Source: Brachybacterium sp042666875
GTDB lineage: Bacteria > Actinomycetota > Actinomycetes > Actinomycetales > Dermabacteraceae
Assembly: GCF_042666875.1 (NCBI RefSeq)
Contig: NZ_JBHTCX010000003.1
Span: forward strand, 124,001 to 188,000
Length of the DNA stretch: 64,000 bases
Direction: 5' to 3'
In this document: positions 8,756-16,867 of the stretch, piece after piece
How positions within the stretch are numbered: position 1 is the first letter of the stretch
How the letters are laid out: each line of letters begins with the position of its first letter
Made by a program: the position numbers and the translations under genes
Notes under the pieces: model-generated
What the model was told of the DNA's origin: nothing
The model's database searches: none
The model's input: the letters and a program-made list of their open reading frames with translations, nothing else

Positions 8756-8791
8756 ACGCTAGCAACGATGGCGTGCCGTGACAACCGTCAC
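8756..8791 (-). promoter_or_regulatory. Promoter and operator of the namZ-nagZ operon
   Basis: Read on the minus strand, TTGTCA (8784-8779), a 17-base spacer and TAGCGT (8761-8756) form a good promoter facing namZ, with a leader of about 115 bases. The -35 is embedded in the palindrome GTGACaaccGTCAC (8778-8791), a likely repressor site. The regulator is not identified. Confidence 0.55.
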
Positions 8792-8904
8792 ACAGAGTGG
8801 GCGCGGTGGAGCCATGCGCCGGCCCGGCTACCGTGGAGCTCGTCGCATGACGCCGTCCCACCGGCCGAATCGCGCCGCCCCACCGGCCGAGCAGAGGAGC
8901 GCAG

Positions 8905-9858
8905 ATGCCCGCACAGCCCCCGTCCTCCGCCGGCGCGGACGGCGTCCTGGTGATCGGATCCGCGTCGGTCGACGTGACCGCGTTCGCCAGCCGGATGCCG
9001 CGACCGGGCGAGACGCTGCTGGGCGAGTCCTTCTCCGTCGTGCTGGGAGGCAAAGGGGCGAACCAGGCCGTTGCCGCGGGGCGCGCCGGGGCACCCGTCC
9101 GCTTCGTCGGCTGCGTGGGCGATGACGTGTTCGCCCCGCTGGTGCAGGAGGGCCTGCGCGAGGCCGGCGTGGACATCTCGCACCTGCATGAGGTCCCCGG
9201 CCAGACGGGCGTGGCGCACATCCGTGTGGACGGCGCCGGGGAGAACGACATCGTGGTGGTGCCCGGCGCGAACGGCCGCCTCGGCGCCACGCTTGTGGAC
9301 GCGGCCCTGGAGGAGTTCGCCGCGAGCAGCAGCGTGCTGCTGACCCAGCTGGAGACTCCACTCGAGCTGACAGCGCACATCATCCGCAGCGCCCGCGAGC
9401 ACGGCCTCACGGTGATCCTGGATCCCGCCCCCGCCCCGCCGGGCGGCCTCGACGAGTCGATCTGGCCCCTGGTGGACGTCGTGACACCGAACGAGACGGA
9501 GGCGTCCTTGCTGACCGGCATCGAGGTCGACTCCCGCGAGACCGCCCAGCGTGCGGGCCACTGGTTCCTCGAGCGCGGGACGGGCCACGCGGTGATCACG
9601 ATGGCGGGCGCGGGCAGCGTCCTCGTCGATCGAGACGGCACCACCGACCTCGAAGCGCGCCCGGTCGACGTCCTCGACACCACGGCGGCGGGCGACGCCT
9701 TCGCCGGCTACCTCGCGACCTCGCTCGCTGCAGGCCAAGACCTGGCCACGGCCGCGGACCGGGCGGGGGCGGCCGGGGCGCTGGCGGTCACCCGACGCGG
9801 GGCCTCCCCCAGCATCCCCGCTGACAGCGAGGTCACGGACCTGCTGGCGCGACGCTGA
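8905..9858 (+). CDS. Ribokinase-like PfkB family carbohydrate kinase
   Basis: 317 residues, the usual ribokinase length. The first PfkB signature GGKGANQAVAAGR lies near residues 49-61 and the second, DTTAAGDAFAGYLA, near 257-270 with the catalytic base Asp264. ATG 8905 has GAGGAG eight bases ahead. It is a cytoplasmic ATP-dependent sugar kinase. Ribose is the default guess, but PfkB members also act on other sugars and the neighbours here handle wall sugars, so the substrate is open. The gene is divergent from namZ-nagZ and convergent with the RpiR regulator gene. Confidence 0.85.
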   Translation: MPAQPPSSAGADGVLVIGSASVDVTAFASRMPRPGETLLGESFSVVLGGKGANQAVAAGRAGAPVRFVGCVGDDVFAPLVQEGLREAGVDISHLHEVPGQTGVAHIRVDGAGENDIVVVPGANGRLGATLVDAALEEFAASSSVLLTQLETPLELTAHIIRSAREHGLTVILDPAPAPPGGLDESIWPLVDVVTPNETEASLLTGIEVDSRETAQRAGHWFLERGTGHAVITMAGAGSVLVDRDGTTDLEARPVDVLDTTAAGDAFAGYLATSLAAGQDLATAADRAGAAGALAVTRRGASPSIPADSEVTDLLARR

Positions 9859-9886
9859 GAGAGGTGGCGGACCTGCCCGGGCCGGT

Positions 9887-10822
9887 TCAGCTGCCGTCGG
9901 GATCCGTGCGGAAGGCAGACACTTCGCCGTCGGCGGCCGGGAAATCGTCCCCGTCGCCGGACGCGAGGTCGTCGCGGATCGCCTGCAGGCGTTCGCGTGC
10001 CCCGATCGCGCGATCCCGGTCCTCGACCGAGAGGCGGGCGATGAGGACGTCGATGAGCGTCCACAGCACGAACGTCTCCGAGGTGGGGGTATCGCTCGTG
10101 CCCGGCAACCGCACCCAGTCGATGCCCGGTGCGGCGCCGTCGGGCTCGTCGAGCTGGCTGATCATCACCGAGCGGTGCGCGCCCCGGGCGGCCGCTCGGG
10201 CGAAGCGGCGCAGGTCGGGGCCGACGTTGATGGGCGCCAGAGTGAGGACGCAGTCGCCAGGCCGCAGGGCGAAGACCGCATCGGCGAGGCTGTGCCCGCC
10301 TCCGGTCAGCGCTACGGCCTCGACCCCGTTGCGGCGGCACTCCAAGGCTGCGTAGGTCGCCACGGAATAGGCGGTGCCGAGCCCGAAGAAGACCAGCCGC
10401 GAGGCGGACAGGCACCCCTGGAGCAGGGCGGCATAGCCGGGAGCGGTGAAGGTCTCGGAGAATCCCTGCTCAACCTCCGAGTGGCTGCGGAGGATGGAGG
10501 CCTCGACGTCCTCGCCCAGCGCGTCGAACCGCCCTTTGATCACTTCGGGCAGCGCCGCAGCGGTCCGATGTGAGGCCAGGCAGGCGGCCTTGAGCTCGGG
10601 CAGACCGGCGTATCCCAATCGTCGGGCGGTTCTGACGACCGTCGCCTCGCTGACCTGCGCGCGCTGGGCGATGACCTGGACCGAGCTGGTCGCGAATCCC
10701 AGCGGGTCGTGCCGGGCGAGCAGTGCGACCTTCTGCTGAGCTGCGCTCAGGGGGCGCTCCGTGCCCGGGCGGACCCCCTCGGCCGTGCCCGACGTTCCGG
10801 CGTCATCCCTCGCCTCATCCAT
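9887..10822 (-). CDS. RpiR/MurR family regulator with SIS domain
   Basis: 311 residues from ATG 10822; in-frame starts at 10894 and 10906 would run into the divergent promoter. The N-terminal HTH_6 domain (about residues 25-95) includes VIAQRAQVSEATVVRTARRL. The SIS sugar-phosphate isomerase-like domain follows (about 125-250) with FFGLGTAYSVATYAALE. Such regulators sense phosphosugars, for example MurNAc-6-phosphate in MurR. The gene is divergent from an oxidase-GltS-oxidase operon and lies beside cell-wall sugar genes. A GTGAAAC repeat lies between the divergent starts. Which operon it controls, and by what ligand, is inferred only. Confidence 0.85.
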   Translation of the reverse strand: MDEARDDAGTSGTAEGVRPGTERPLSAAQQKVALLARHDPLGFATSSVQVIAQRAQVSEATVVRTARRLGYAGLPELKAACLASHRTAAALPEVIKGRFDALGEDVEASILRSHSEVEQGFSETFTAPGYAALLQGCLSASRLVFFGLGTAYSVATYAALECRRNGVEAVALTGGGHSLADAVFALRPGDCVLTLAPINVGPDLRRFARAAARGAHRSVMISQLDEPDGAAPGIDWVRLPGTSDTPTSETFVLWTLIDVLIARLSVEDRDRAIGARERLQAIRDDLASGDGDDFPAADGEVSAFRTDPDGS

Positions 10823-10876
10823 TGTCCTGCCTCTCTCCTGCGCTCTCCGGCTCGCCCCATCGTCGTCCACCATGTG

Positions 10877-10919
10877 GTGAAACATTTCCTTCATAGTGAC
10901 AGCCAAGTGAAACTATGGT
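10877..10919. promoter_or_regulatory. Repeated GTGAAAC operator region between rpiR and the oxidase operon
   Basis: GTGAAAC occurs at 10877-10883 and again at 10907-10913, exactly 30 bases apart (about three helical turns). The first copy is part of GAAAcaTTTC (10879-10888), an inverted motif of the GAAA/TTTC kind seen at RpiR sites. TATGGT (10914-10919) could be the -10 of the oxidase operon. Binding by the adjacent regulator is inferred. Confidence 0.5.
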
Positions 10920-10956
10920 TACCTGCACCACATTGATCTCCGAGGAAGAGGGTCCG

Positions 10957-12120
10957 TTGAGAGAAGCACAGCACGTCATCGTCGGCGCCGGGGCCCACGG
11001 GCTCGCGCTCGCCTCGCGTCTTGCTCGCCGCGGCGAGTCGGTCCTCGTCCTCGAGGCCGCCACGATCGCGGCGGGCGCCTCGGGTGGCCTGGGCAAGCGC
11101 GGGGTGCGCGCCAATCGCCGGGACATCCGCGAGCTCGAGCTCGCGCGGCTCGCCCAGGAGATCTGGCCGGGCCTCGCCGAGGATCTCGGCGGGGACACCG
11201 GGTACGTCCGCAGCGGCGGCCTGTACCTGCGCGAGGCCGAGTCCTCCGGGTTCGCCTCGAGCCTGGGCGCCTCGACCGTGCGCGCCGCCCACCAGAACTC
11301 CGCGGGGATCGCCACCGAGCTCTGGGACCAGCAGACCACTCGCTCGCAGCTCCCGACCGTCACCGAGGACGTGCTCGGGGCGAGCTACTGCCCGCACGAC
11401 GGTGTTGCGAGCCACGAGGCAACCACCCACCTCTATGCCCAGGACGCGATCCGCCACGGCGCCGAGATCCTCGAGGCCTCCCCCGTGCACTCGGTCCGAC
11501 GGGATGAGGCCGGCCGAGCCGTCGGCCTCCTCCTGGAGGACGGGACAACTGTCACCGCCGGCAGCTCGGTCACGCTGGCCGCGAACGCCGGGACGAACGG
11601 CCTCCTCTCCCGCTCTCAGCTCGACGAGCTCCCTCTCTGGCCGGTCTATCCCCAGGCCGTGCTGGCCAAGGCCGCCCACCCCACGCAGATCCGCTACCTG
11701 GTGGCACACGACGGGCGGCCGCTCTCGGTGAAGATCCTCGAGGATGACGTGGTCATGCTCAGCGGTGGATGGCGCGGAGTCCGCTCCGAGGAGACGGGTC
11801 GCGGCACCGTGGTCCCGGCCAACGTCGAGGGCAACCTCGCGCAGCTGGCCCGCACCTTCCCGGGACTCGGCGAGCTCTCTCTGCTCGAGGCCGACGCCTC
11901 CCGTGCCGAGACGGCCTCGCTGGACGGCATCCCCGTCATCGACACCGCCCCGGAGGCCCCGAATCTGTTCATCGCTGCCGGGTGGAGCGGGCACGGATGG
12001 GCGCTGGTGCCCGCCGTCGCAGCCCTGCTCGACCAGTGGCTGGACAGCGGGCAGAAGCCGGCCGAGCTCTCCCCGTTCAGCTGGACACGGTTCTCCCGGA
12101 AGGAACCCACCCATGTTTGA
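10957..12120 (+). CDS. FAD-dependent oxidoreductase, D-amino-acid oxidase/glycine oxidase (DAO) family
   Basis: 387 residues. The start used is TTG 10957, preceded by GAGGAAGAGG; ATG 10915 is a less likely alternative with no Shine-Dalgarno sequence. The Rossmann FAD site HVIVGAGAHGLALASRLARRG stands at the N-terminus, followed by the substrate half and the closing motif FIAAGWSGHGWALVPAVAAL. The family oxidises secondary or primary amines of amino acids such as D-amino acids, glycine or sarcosine. It is the first gene of a three-gene operon, overlapping the GltS-like carrier by eight bases. The amino-acid substrate is unknown; D-glutamate is an attractive guess from context. Confidence 0.8.
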   Translation: MREAQHVIVGAGAHGLALASRLARRGESVLVLEAATIAAGASGGLGKRGVRANRRDIRELELARLAQEIWPGLAEDLGGDTGYVRSGGLYLREAESSGFASSLGASTVRAAHQNSAGIATELWDQQTTRSQLPTVTEDVLGASYCPHDGVASHEATTHLYAQDAIRHGAEILEASPVHSVRRDEAGRAVGLLLEDGTTVTAGSSVTLAANAGTNGLLSRSQLDELPLWPVYPQAVLAKAAHPTQIRYLVAHDGRPLSVKILEDDVVMLSGGWRGVRSEETGRGTVVPANVEGNLAQLARTFPGLGELSLLEADASRAETASLDGIPVIDTAPEAPNLFIAAGWSGHGWALVPAVAALLDQWLDSGQKPAELSPFSWTRFSRKEPTHV

Positions 12121-13504
12121 TGTCGTCCCTCTGAGCTCGGAGCAGCTCGAATCGCTGATGCTCTCGATCGGCTTCCTCGGGGTCCTGCTCCTGGTCGGCG
12201 TCCTCCTGCGGCTGCTGATCCCGGCGCTGCGACGGTTCTTCATCCCCGCTGCGCTGATCGGTGGGCTGATCGGCATCGCCGCGGGCCCGTTCGCGCTCGG
12301 CCTCGTCTCCGAGGCAATGAACGAGACCTGGTCGGCCATGGGCGGCATCCTGATCGCCTTCGTGTTCGCGCCGATGCTGATGGGCTCCAAGCTGCCCAGC
12401 ATCAAGGAGGCAGCGGGCGTCGCCGCACCCCACGTGCTCTACAGCTACCTCAGCACGCTGGCGCTGGTGGGCGCCTCCGCCCTGATGTGCGTCCTGCTGC
12501 TCACGCCCGTGTTCGGCACCCATCCGCTGGCGGCATCGCTGCTGGAGATCAGCTGGCCCGGCGGTCATGGCACGGCCGCGGGCATGGCTCCCGTCTTCGA
12601 GCAGTTCGGATGGCAGGACGGCAGCTCGCTGGCGCTGGGCCTTGCCACGTTCGGTCTCATCTTCGGGATCTTCGGAGGCATGGTGCTGCTGAACATCGCC
12701 TCCCGCCGGGGGCAGCTGCGCACCTCGGCGCCGGGCGGTGACCAGGCGGGCCGGGAGGACCTCCTGGTCGACGGCGACGGCGAGGTGCAGTCGGTCAGCC
12801 GTCTGCACAAGGCCTCCCTGGACAATCTGGCCTTCCACTTCAGCCTGATCATGGTCGCGATCCTGATCGGGTGGGCGCTCAAGGCGCTCATCGACCTGGT
12901 GTTCACCGGGGTGCCGCTGTTCCCCCTGGCGATGATCGGCGGGCTGCTGGTGCAGCTGGTCATCCAGCGCACGGCGCTGTCGCGGATCGTCGACCGGCGC
13001 ACGTTCAACCAGATCGCCGGGATCGCGTTGGACTTCCTGGTCGTGGCGGCCGTGGCCTCCATCCAGCTGCCCGTCCTGCTCGAGAACCTCGCCGCGATCG
13101 TGGTGCTGACGGTGGTGGCGATCGTGATCAGCGTCGTCATGTTCTACGTCGTCGGGCCCCGCCTCTTCCGCACCGACTGGGTCGAGAACAGCATCGTCAA
13201 TTTCGGCGCCATGACCGGCGTCTCCTCCGTCGGCCTCATGCTGCTGCGGGCAGCTGATCCCGGGCTGCGCACCAAGGCCGGTGAAGGGTTCGCCCTGCGC
13301 GCACCCTTCTCGAGCCCATTCGTGGGCGGCGGCCTGGTCACGGCGCTGGTCCCCGTGGTGATCGTGCAGTTCGGGAACCTGGCCGTGGGGCTGGGATGCG
13401 TGGCGCTGTGCGCCGCGCTGCTGTTGGTCGCGAAGCTGACCGGGCTGTGGCGCGCTCCCGCGGGCGCAGTGCGGACCGCCGGTTCGCAGGCAACGGCGGT
13501 CTGA
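12113..13504 (+). CDS. Sodium/glutamate symporter-like carrier (GltS family)
   Basis: 463 residues with ten to twelve membrane helices in two halves. The GltS signature GGHGTAAGM lies near residue 148, in the re-entrant loop of the first half; a matching NFGAMTGVSSVGLM lies near residue 365. A polar loop (about 200-235) divides the halves. GltS proteins import L- and D-glutamate with Na+. The ATG at 12113 overlaps the end of the first oxidase gene, with AAGGAACCC upstream, and the stop TGA overlaps the ATG of the next oxidase gene. Transport and oxidation are therefore translationally coupled. Confidence 0.85.
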   Translation: MFDVVPLSSEQLESLMLSIGFLGVLLLVGVLLRLLIPALRRFFIPAALIGGLIGIAAGPFALGLVSEAMNETWSAMGGILIAFVFAPMLMGSKLPSIKEAAGVAAPHVLYSYLSTLALVGASALMCVLLLTPVFGTHPLAASLLEISWPGGHGTAAGMAPVFEQFGWQDGSSLALGLATFGLIFGIFGGMVLLNIASRRGQLRTSAPGGDQAGREDLLVDGDGEVQSVSRLHKASLDNLAFHFSLIMVAILIGWALKALIDLVFTGVPLFPLAMIGGLLVQLVIQRTALSRIVDRRTFNQIAGIALDFLVVAAVASIQLPVLLENLAAIVVLTVVAIVISVVMFYVVGPRLFRTDWVENSIVNFGAMTGVSSVGLMLLRAADPGLRTKAGEGFALRAPFSSPFVGGGLVTALVPVVIVQFGNLAVGLGCVALCAALLLVAKLTGLWRAPAGAVRTAGSQATAV

Positions 13505-14586
13505 TGCGCATCGTCGTCATCGGTGCGGGGGTGATCGGCCTGTCGATCGCCGACGCCCTCGCGCGCCGCGGCGTACGGGACTTGGTGGTGCTCGAGGCCG
13601 GGGATCACCCGTTCGAGGCGGCCAGCGGACGAGGGCTGGGCTGGGTCAATGCCAGCAACAAGACGCCGCGGGAGTACTTCGCGCTGAACGCCGCAGGTCT
13701 GCGCGCGCACCGTGACCGCTCCGCCCGGTCCCCGAGCCCGTGGTTCACCGAGAGCGGCACCCTGACGACGGGGCACTACCGGCAGGGATTCGCCGAGAGA
13801 ACGCGGCACCTCGAGCAGTGGGGATACCCGTTGCACCGGACCCGGCTGCACGAGGTGTTCCGTGACCGGGGCCTGGCCCTTCCGCACGTCGCCGATGAGG
13901 AAGCCGTCCTCTACCCCGAGGAAGGATGGCTCGACCCCGCGCTCTATGTGCGCCATTGCCTCTCCGGGCTCGGGGCCGGCACGGTCCGGACGAGCTCGCC
14001 CGTGCGCTCCATCGCGCACGAGGCCGACGGATACACCGTGGTCACCGACCGCGAGCGCCTGCACGCCGACGCGGTCGTCAATGCCGCCGGACTCGGCGCG
14101 CCGGCGGTGGCCGCGATGCTGGGCAGGACGCTCCCGCTCACCTCACGGCCCGGGCTGGTGGTCCGAGTACGCACCGGCGACCCGGTCACCCCGTTGGTGG
14201 TGATGCATGAACTGCTCGACATCCGACCGACCGGCGGCACGACGTACCTCCTCCACAGCGATGCGGTCGATGCCCACCTTGGCCAGGCCGACGGCACCGC
14301 CGCCCCACCAGCTGACGCGGTGGAGGAGCTGCTGGGGCGGGCTTCAGCCTTCCACTCCGGGTTCGACGGGGCGGACCTGGTGGCGGCCCGCGTCGGTGTG
14401 CGCCCCCTCCCCCGCGACGGGATGCCGATCCTGGGTGGCATGGCCGAGCTGCCCGGGTACTACGAGGCCGTGATGCACAGCGGCATCACACTGGGCCCGG
14501 CGATCGGCGATCTGCTCGCAGAGTGCATTCTGGAGCGGTCGATCGCACCGGATGCGCCGGCGATGTTCCACGCCTCGAGGTACTGA
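13504..14586 (+). CDS. Second FAD-dependent amino-acid oxidase (DAO family)
   Basis: 360 residues beginning directly with the Rossmann motif VVIGAGVIGLSIADALARRG. Later come VVNAAGLGAPAVAAMLGR and the C-terminal VGVRPLPRDGMPILGG and HSGITLGPAIGDLLAE, characteristic of DAO enzymes. Its ATG shares the TGATG overlap with the carrier gene. It is only distantly similar to the oxidase at the front of the operon, so the two probably handle different substrates or successive steps. It may oxidise D-amino acids or N-methyl amino acids; the sequence does not decide. Confidence 0.82.
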   Translation: MRIVVIGAGVIGLSIADALARRGVRDLVVLEAGDHPFEAASGRGLGWVNASNKTPREYFALNAAGLRAHRDRSARSPSPWFTESGTLTTGHYRQGFAERTRHLEQWGYPLHRTRLHEVFRDRGLALPHVADEEAVLYPEEGWLDPALYVRHCLSGLGAGTVRTSSPVRSIAHEADGYTVVTDRERLHADAVVNAAGLGAPAVAAMLGRTLPLTSRPGLVVRVRTGDPVTPLVVMHELLDIRPTGGTTYLLHSDAVDAHLGQADGTAAPPADAVEELLGRASAFHSGFDGADLVAARVGVRPLPRDGMPILGGMAELPGYYEAVMHSGITLGPAIGDLLAECILERSIAPDAPAMFHASRY

Positions 14587-14595
14587 CCGCCCTCC

Positions 14596-15909
14596 TCAGG
14601 CGGCGCGGCGTCCGTCGGCGAGGTCGAGCAGGTGGTCGAGCACCCGGTCGCCGCCGGCGCGCAGGCCGTTGTGCTCGTACTCGCTGGTGACCCAGGTGCG
14701 CAGGCCGGGCAGCAGCTCGGCCGTGGCCAGGGAGTACCGGCGGGGCACGTAGGCGTCCTCGAAGTAGATCGCCGCGGCGCCCGGCACGTCGGCCGCCCGC
14801 AGGGCGGCCTCGTCGTAGAGCCGGGGCCATTCGTGCTCGGCCAGCAGGTCGGCGGCCTCCGCCCAGGGGGCGAGCTCGGGATCCTCGTCGAACAGGTCGC
14901 GGTGGATGTGCTCGCCGGCCAGCAGCGTCGCATCCTCCCGCACCTCCTGGGGCATCATGCGGTCCCCGGCCCAGCGGGTGGCGGTGCCGTCGGCCCAGCA
15001 GGATTCGTGGATCACGGCGTACAGCGGATTGCGGCCGCCGAAGGGCAGCGCCGAGGCGAGGTCGTGCGCGAAGGCGGGCGAGGCCGGATCGAGGTCGAGG
15101 AGATAGTGCAGCTTCTCCTGGCCCTGGGAGGCGCCCAGCAGGTGGCCGAGCCGGCGCAGGCGCTCGATGCCGACGCGCTGCCCGTCGGGAAGGCGCAGAT
15201 GCCCGTCGGCGGCGAGATCGGCGAGGCGGCGGAAGCGGTCCCGGTCGCCGGGGAAGCGGGCCCAGTACCGCTCGCTGCGGGCGTTCATGCCCTGCCAGGT
15301 GGTGGCGTAGGCGGCGTCCATGTCCGGCCCGACAGAGGGCAGGCCGCCGGTGAACAGGGCCTTGTCGACGGAGCCGGCATGGGCGCTGAGGTAGCGCAGG
15401 GTGGTGAACCCGCCGAAGGACTGGCCCAGCAGCGACCATTTCTCGGCGCCCAGATGCTCGCGCAGCAGCTCGGCGTCGCGGGCGATCGCGTCGGCCCGGA
15501 AGTGGGTGAGGTAGGCGGCCTGCTGGGAGGCGGTGGCCTCGCGCAGGGTGGCGGCGCCCGCGATGGCACCCTCAGGCAGAGCGGTGTCGAGCCCGACGGG
15601 GGTGGAACGGCCGGTGCCGCGCTGGTCGAGCATGACCACGCGGTGCTCGCGCAGGGCGCGGGCCAGCCAGGGCGGGTTCTCGGCGCCGAGCGGGCGCGGG
15701 GCCTCGGCGCCCGGGCCGCCCTGGAGGAAGACGAGATAGGGCTTCTTCTGCCCGTCGGGCTCCGAGATGATCCGCGCGAACAGCTCCAGGCGCGGCGAGC
15801 CGGTCTCGGCGTGGTCCAGCGGGACCGGCAGGGTGATGTCGCGCAGCTCCAGACCGGGCAGGGTCCAGGTGGTGCTCATGTCGTCGGTCGTCAACAGCGG
15901 TCTCGGCAT
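14596..15909 (-). CDS. Alpha/beta hydrolase, proline iminopeptidase-like (S33)
   Basis: 437 residues, longer than simple iminopeptidases (about 310) because of a helical cap insert. Motifs are FLQGGPGAEAPRP (oxyanion loop), LDQRGTGRSTPV and the nucleophile elbow GQSFGG with Ser164. The C-terminal EYEHNGLRAGG carries the likely catalytic His. ATG 15909 has TACTCT six bases before it, a leaderless arrangement; ATG 15879 is an alternative. The enzyme would remove N-terminal proline from small peptides in the cytoplasm. The gene is convergent with the preceding oxidase gene, leaving only nine bases between stops. Confidence 0.85.
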   Translation of the reverse strand: MPRPLLTTDDMSTTWTLPGLELRDITLPVPLDHAETGSPRLELFARIISEPDGQKKPYLVFLQGGPGAEAPRPLGAENPPWLARALREHRVVMLDQRGTGRSTPVGLDTALPEGAIAGAATLREATASQQAAYLTHFRADAIARDAELLREHLGAEKWSLLGQSFGGFTTLRYLSAHAGSVDKALFTGGLPSVGPDMDAAYATTWQGMNARSERYWARFPGDRDRFRRLADLAADGHLRLPDGQRVGIERLRRLGHLLGASQGQEKLHYLLDLDPASPAFAHDLASALPFGGRNPLYAVIHESCWADGTATRWAGDRMMPQEVREDATLLAGEHIHRDLFDEDPELAPWAEAADLLAEHEWPRLYDEAALRAADVPGAAAIYFEDAYVPRRYSLATAELLPGLRTWVTSEYEHNGLRAGGDRVLDHLLDLADGRRAA

Positions 15910-15990
15910 CTGCCCAGAGTATCGGCGAGCGCAGTGTCGGCGCCGGTGGTACCGCCACGGCGGCGCCGCTGCTGGTGCCGTGCTGGCAGT

Positions 15991-16014
15991 GCCGGTGCCG
16001 GTGCCGGTGCCGGT
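15991..16014. repeat. GCCGGT microsatellite, four units
   Basis: Four perfect GCCGGT units lie directly downstream of the stop of the GAP-family gene, which is on the minus strand. Too short to interpret; perhaps a slippage site. Confidence 0.5.
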
Positions 16015-16015
16015 G

Positions 16016-16765
16016 TCAGGAGATCTGCCCGCCGGTCAGCAGCTCCAGCGCCGGACCGAGGGTGTTCAGCGCGATGATGGCGCCGACGATGCCGACGGTC
16101 CACGAGAAGGCGCCGGCCGCGCTCTTGACCGACCAGCTGTGGACCCGCTCGAGCACGGCGTCCCCGCGCGCCCCGAGGGCCGCGCGCACTCCGCTCAAGA
16201 GGATGCCGGGCACGATCATTACCGCGCAGTAGCCGACCAGCACCAGCGAGCCGGTGCCCAGGCCGATGCCCATGTCGGCGATGATGCCCATCGCCGCGAG
16301 GTACGGGATCATCGAGGCCGCTTCGATGACTCCGGCCAGAAGAGCCAGGCCGACCAGCGTCGCGGGCCGGCCCGAGGCACGGCGCGCGCGCTCGGTCCAC
16401 TTCCGCGCCGAGGCCTCCGGATCCCCGCCGCGCTTGGCGATGGACTTGGGGTCCAGGCGGAAGGACCAGATCACCAGCGCCACGCCGAGCGCGGCGAGCA
16501 GCACGGTCACCGGTGGCGCGGCCAGCAGGTGCCCGAAGGTCTCCATCAGCGGCAGCAGCCCGGCTAGCAGTGCGATGCCGAGGAGCAGGTAGAACACGGC
16601 GATCACCACGAGGTAGAGCAGGGTGCGGCCGGCTACGCGGAGCGCCCCGCCCTCCGCGACGACCAGCAGGATCACCGGGATCACCAGGGTGCCCATCGAG
16701 GTGGAGTCCACGAGGGCGAGCAGGAGCAGGCCGAGCGGTCCGGCAGTGTCGACGAGCGATTCCAT
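16016..16765 (-). CDS. GAP (SfLAP-type) family integral membrane protein
   Basis: 249 residues with six hydrophobic segments in a three-plus-three layout and a charged cytoplasmic loop in the middle (about residues 105-140, DPKSIAKRGGDPEASARKW). ATG 16765 begins a compact reading ESLVDTAGPLGLLLLALVD, typical of the actinobacterial GAP/sulfolipid-1-addressing-protein family. Relatives help place glycopeptidolipids or sulfolipids at the cell surface; here the role is unknown. It is divergent from a histidine kinase gene 102 bases away. Confidence 0.75.
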   Translation of the reverse strand: MESLVDTAGPLGLLLLALVDSTSMGTLVIPVILLVVAEGGALRVAGRTLLYLVVIAVFYLLLGIALLAGLLPLMETFGHLLAAPPVTVLLAALGVALVIWSFRLDPKSIAKRGGDPEASARKWTERARRASGRPATLVGLALLAGVIEAASMIPYLAAMGIIADMGIGLGTGSLVLVGYCAVMIVPGILLSGVRAALGARGDAVLERVHSWSVKSAAGAFSWTVGIVGAIIALNTLGPALELLTGGQIS

Positions 16766-16867
16766 GCCGTCGATCCTGCCGGGCGGTGCCGCTGCGGTCC
16801 TCCTCCGAAGGTGCCGACCGCGCGCGCAGGGGAGGTGGCGTGCGCCACGGCGTCGTAACCTCGGAAC

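Noticed and set aside
15991..16014. GCCGGT microsatellite as a phase-variation switch
   Set aside because: Only four units, after a stop codon; hexamer changes would not shift a frame. Kept as a minor repeat only.
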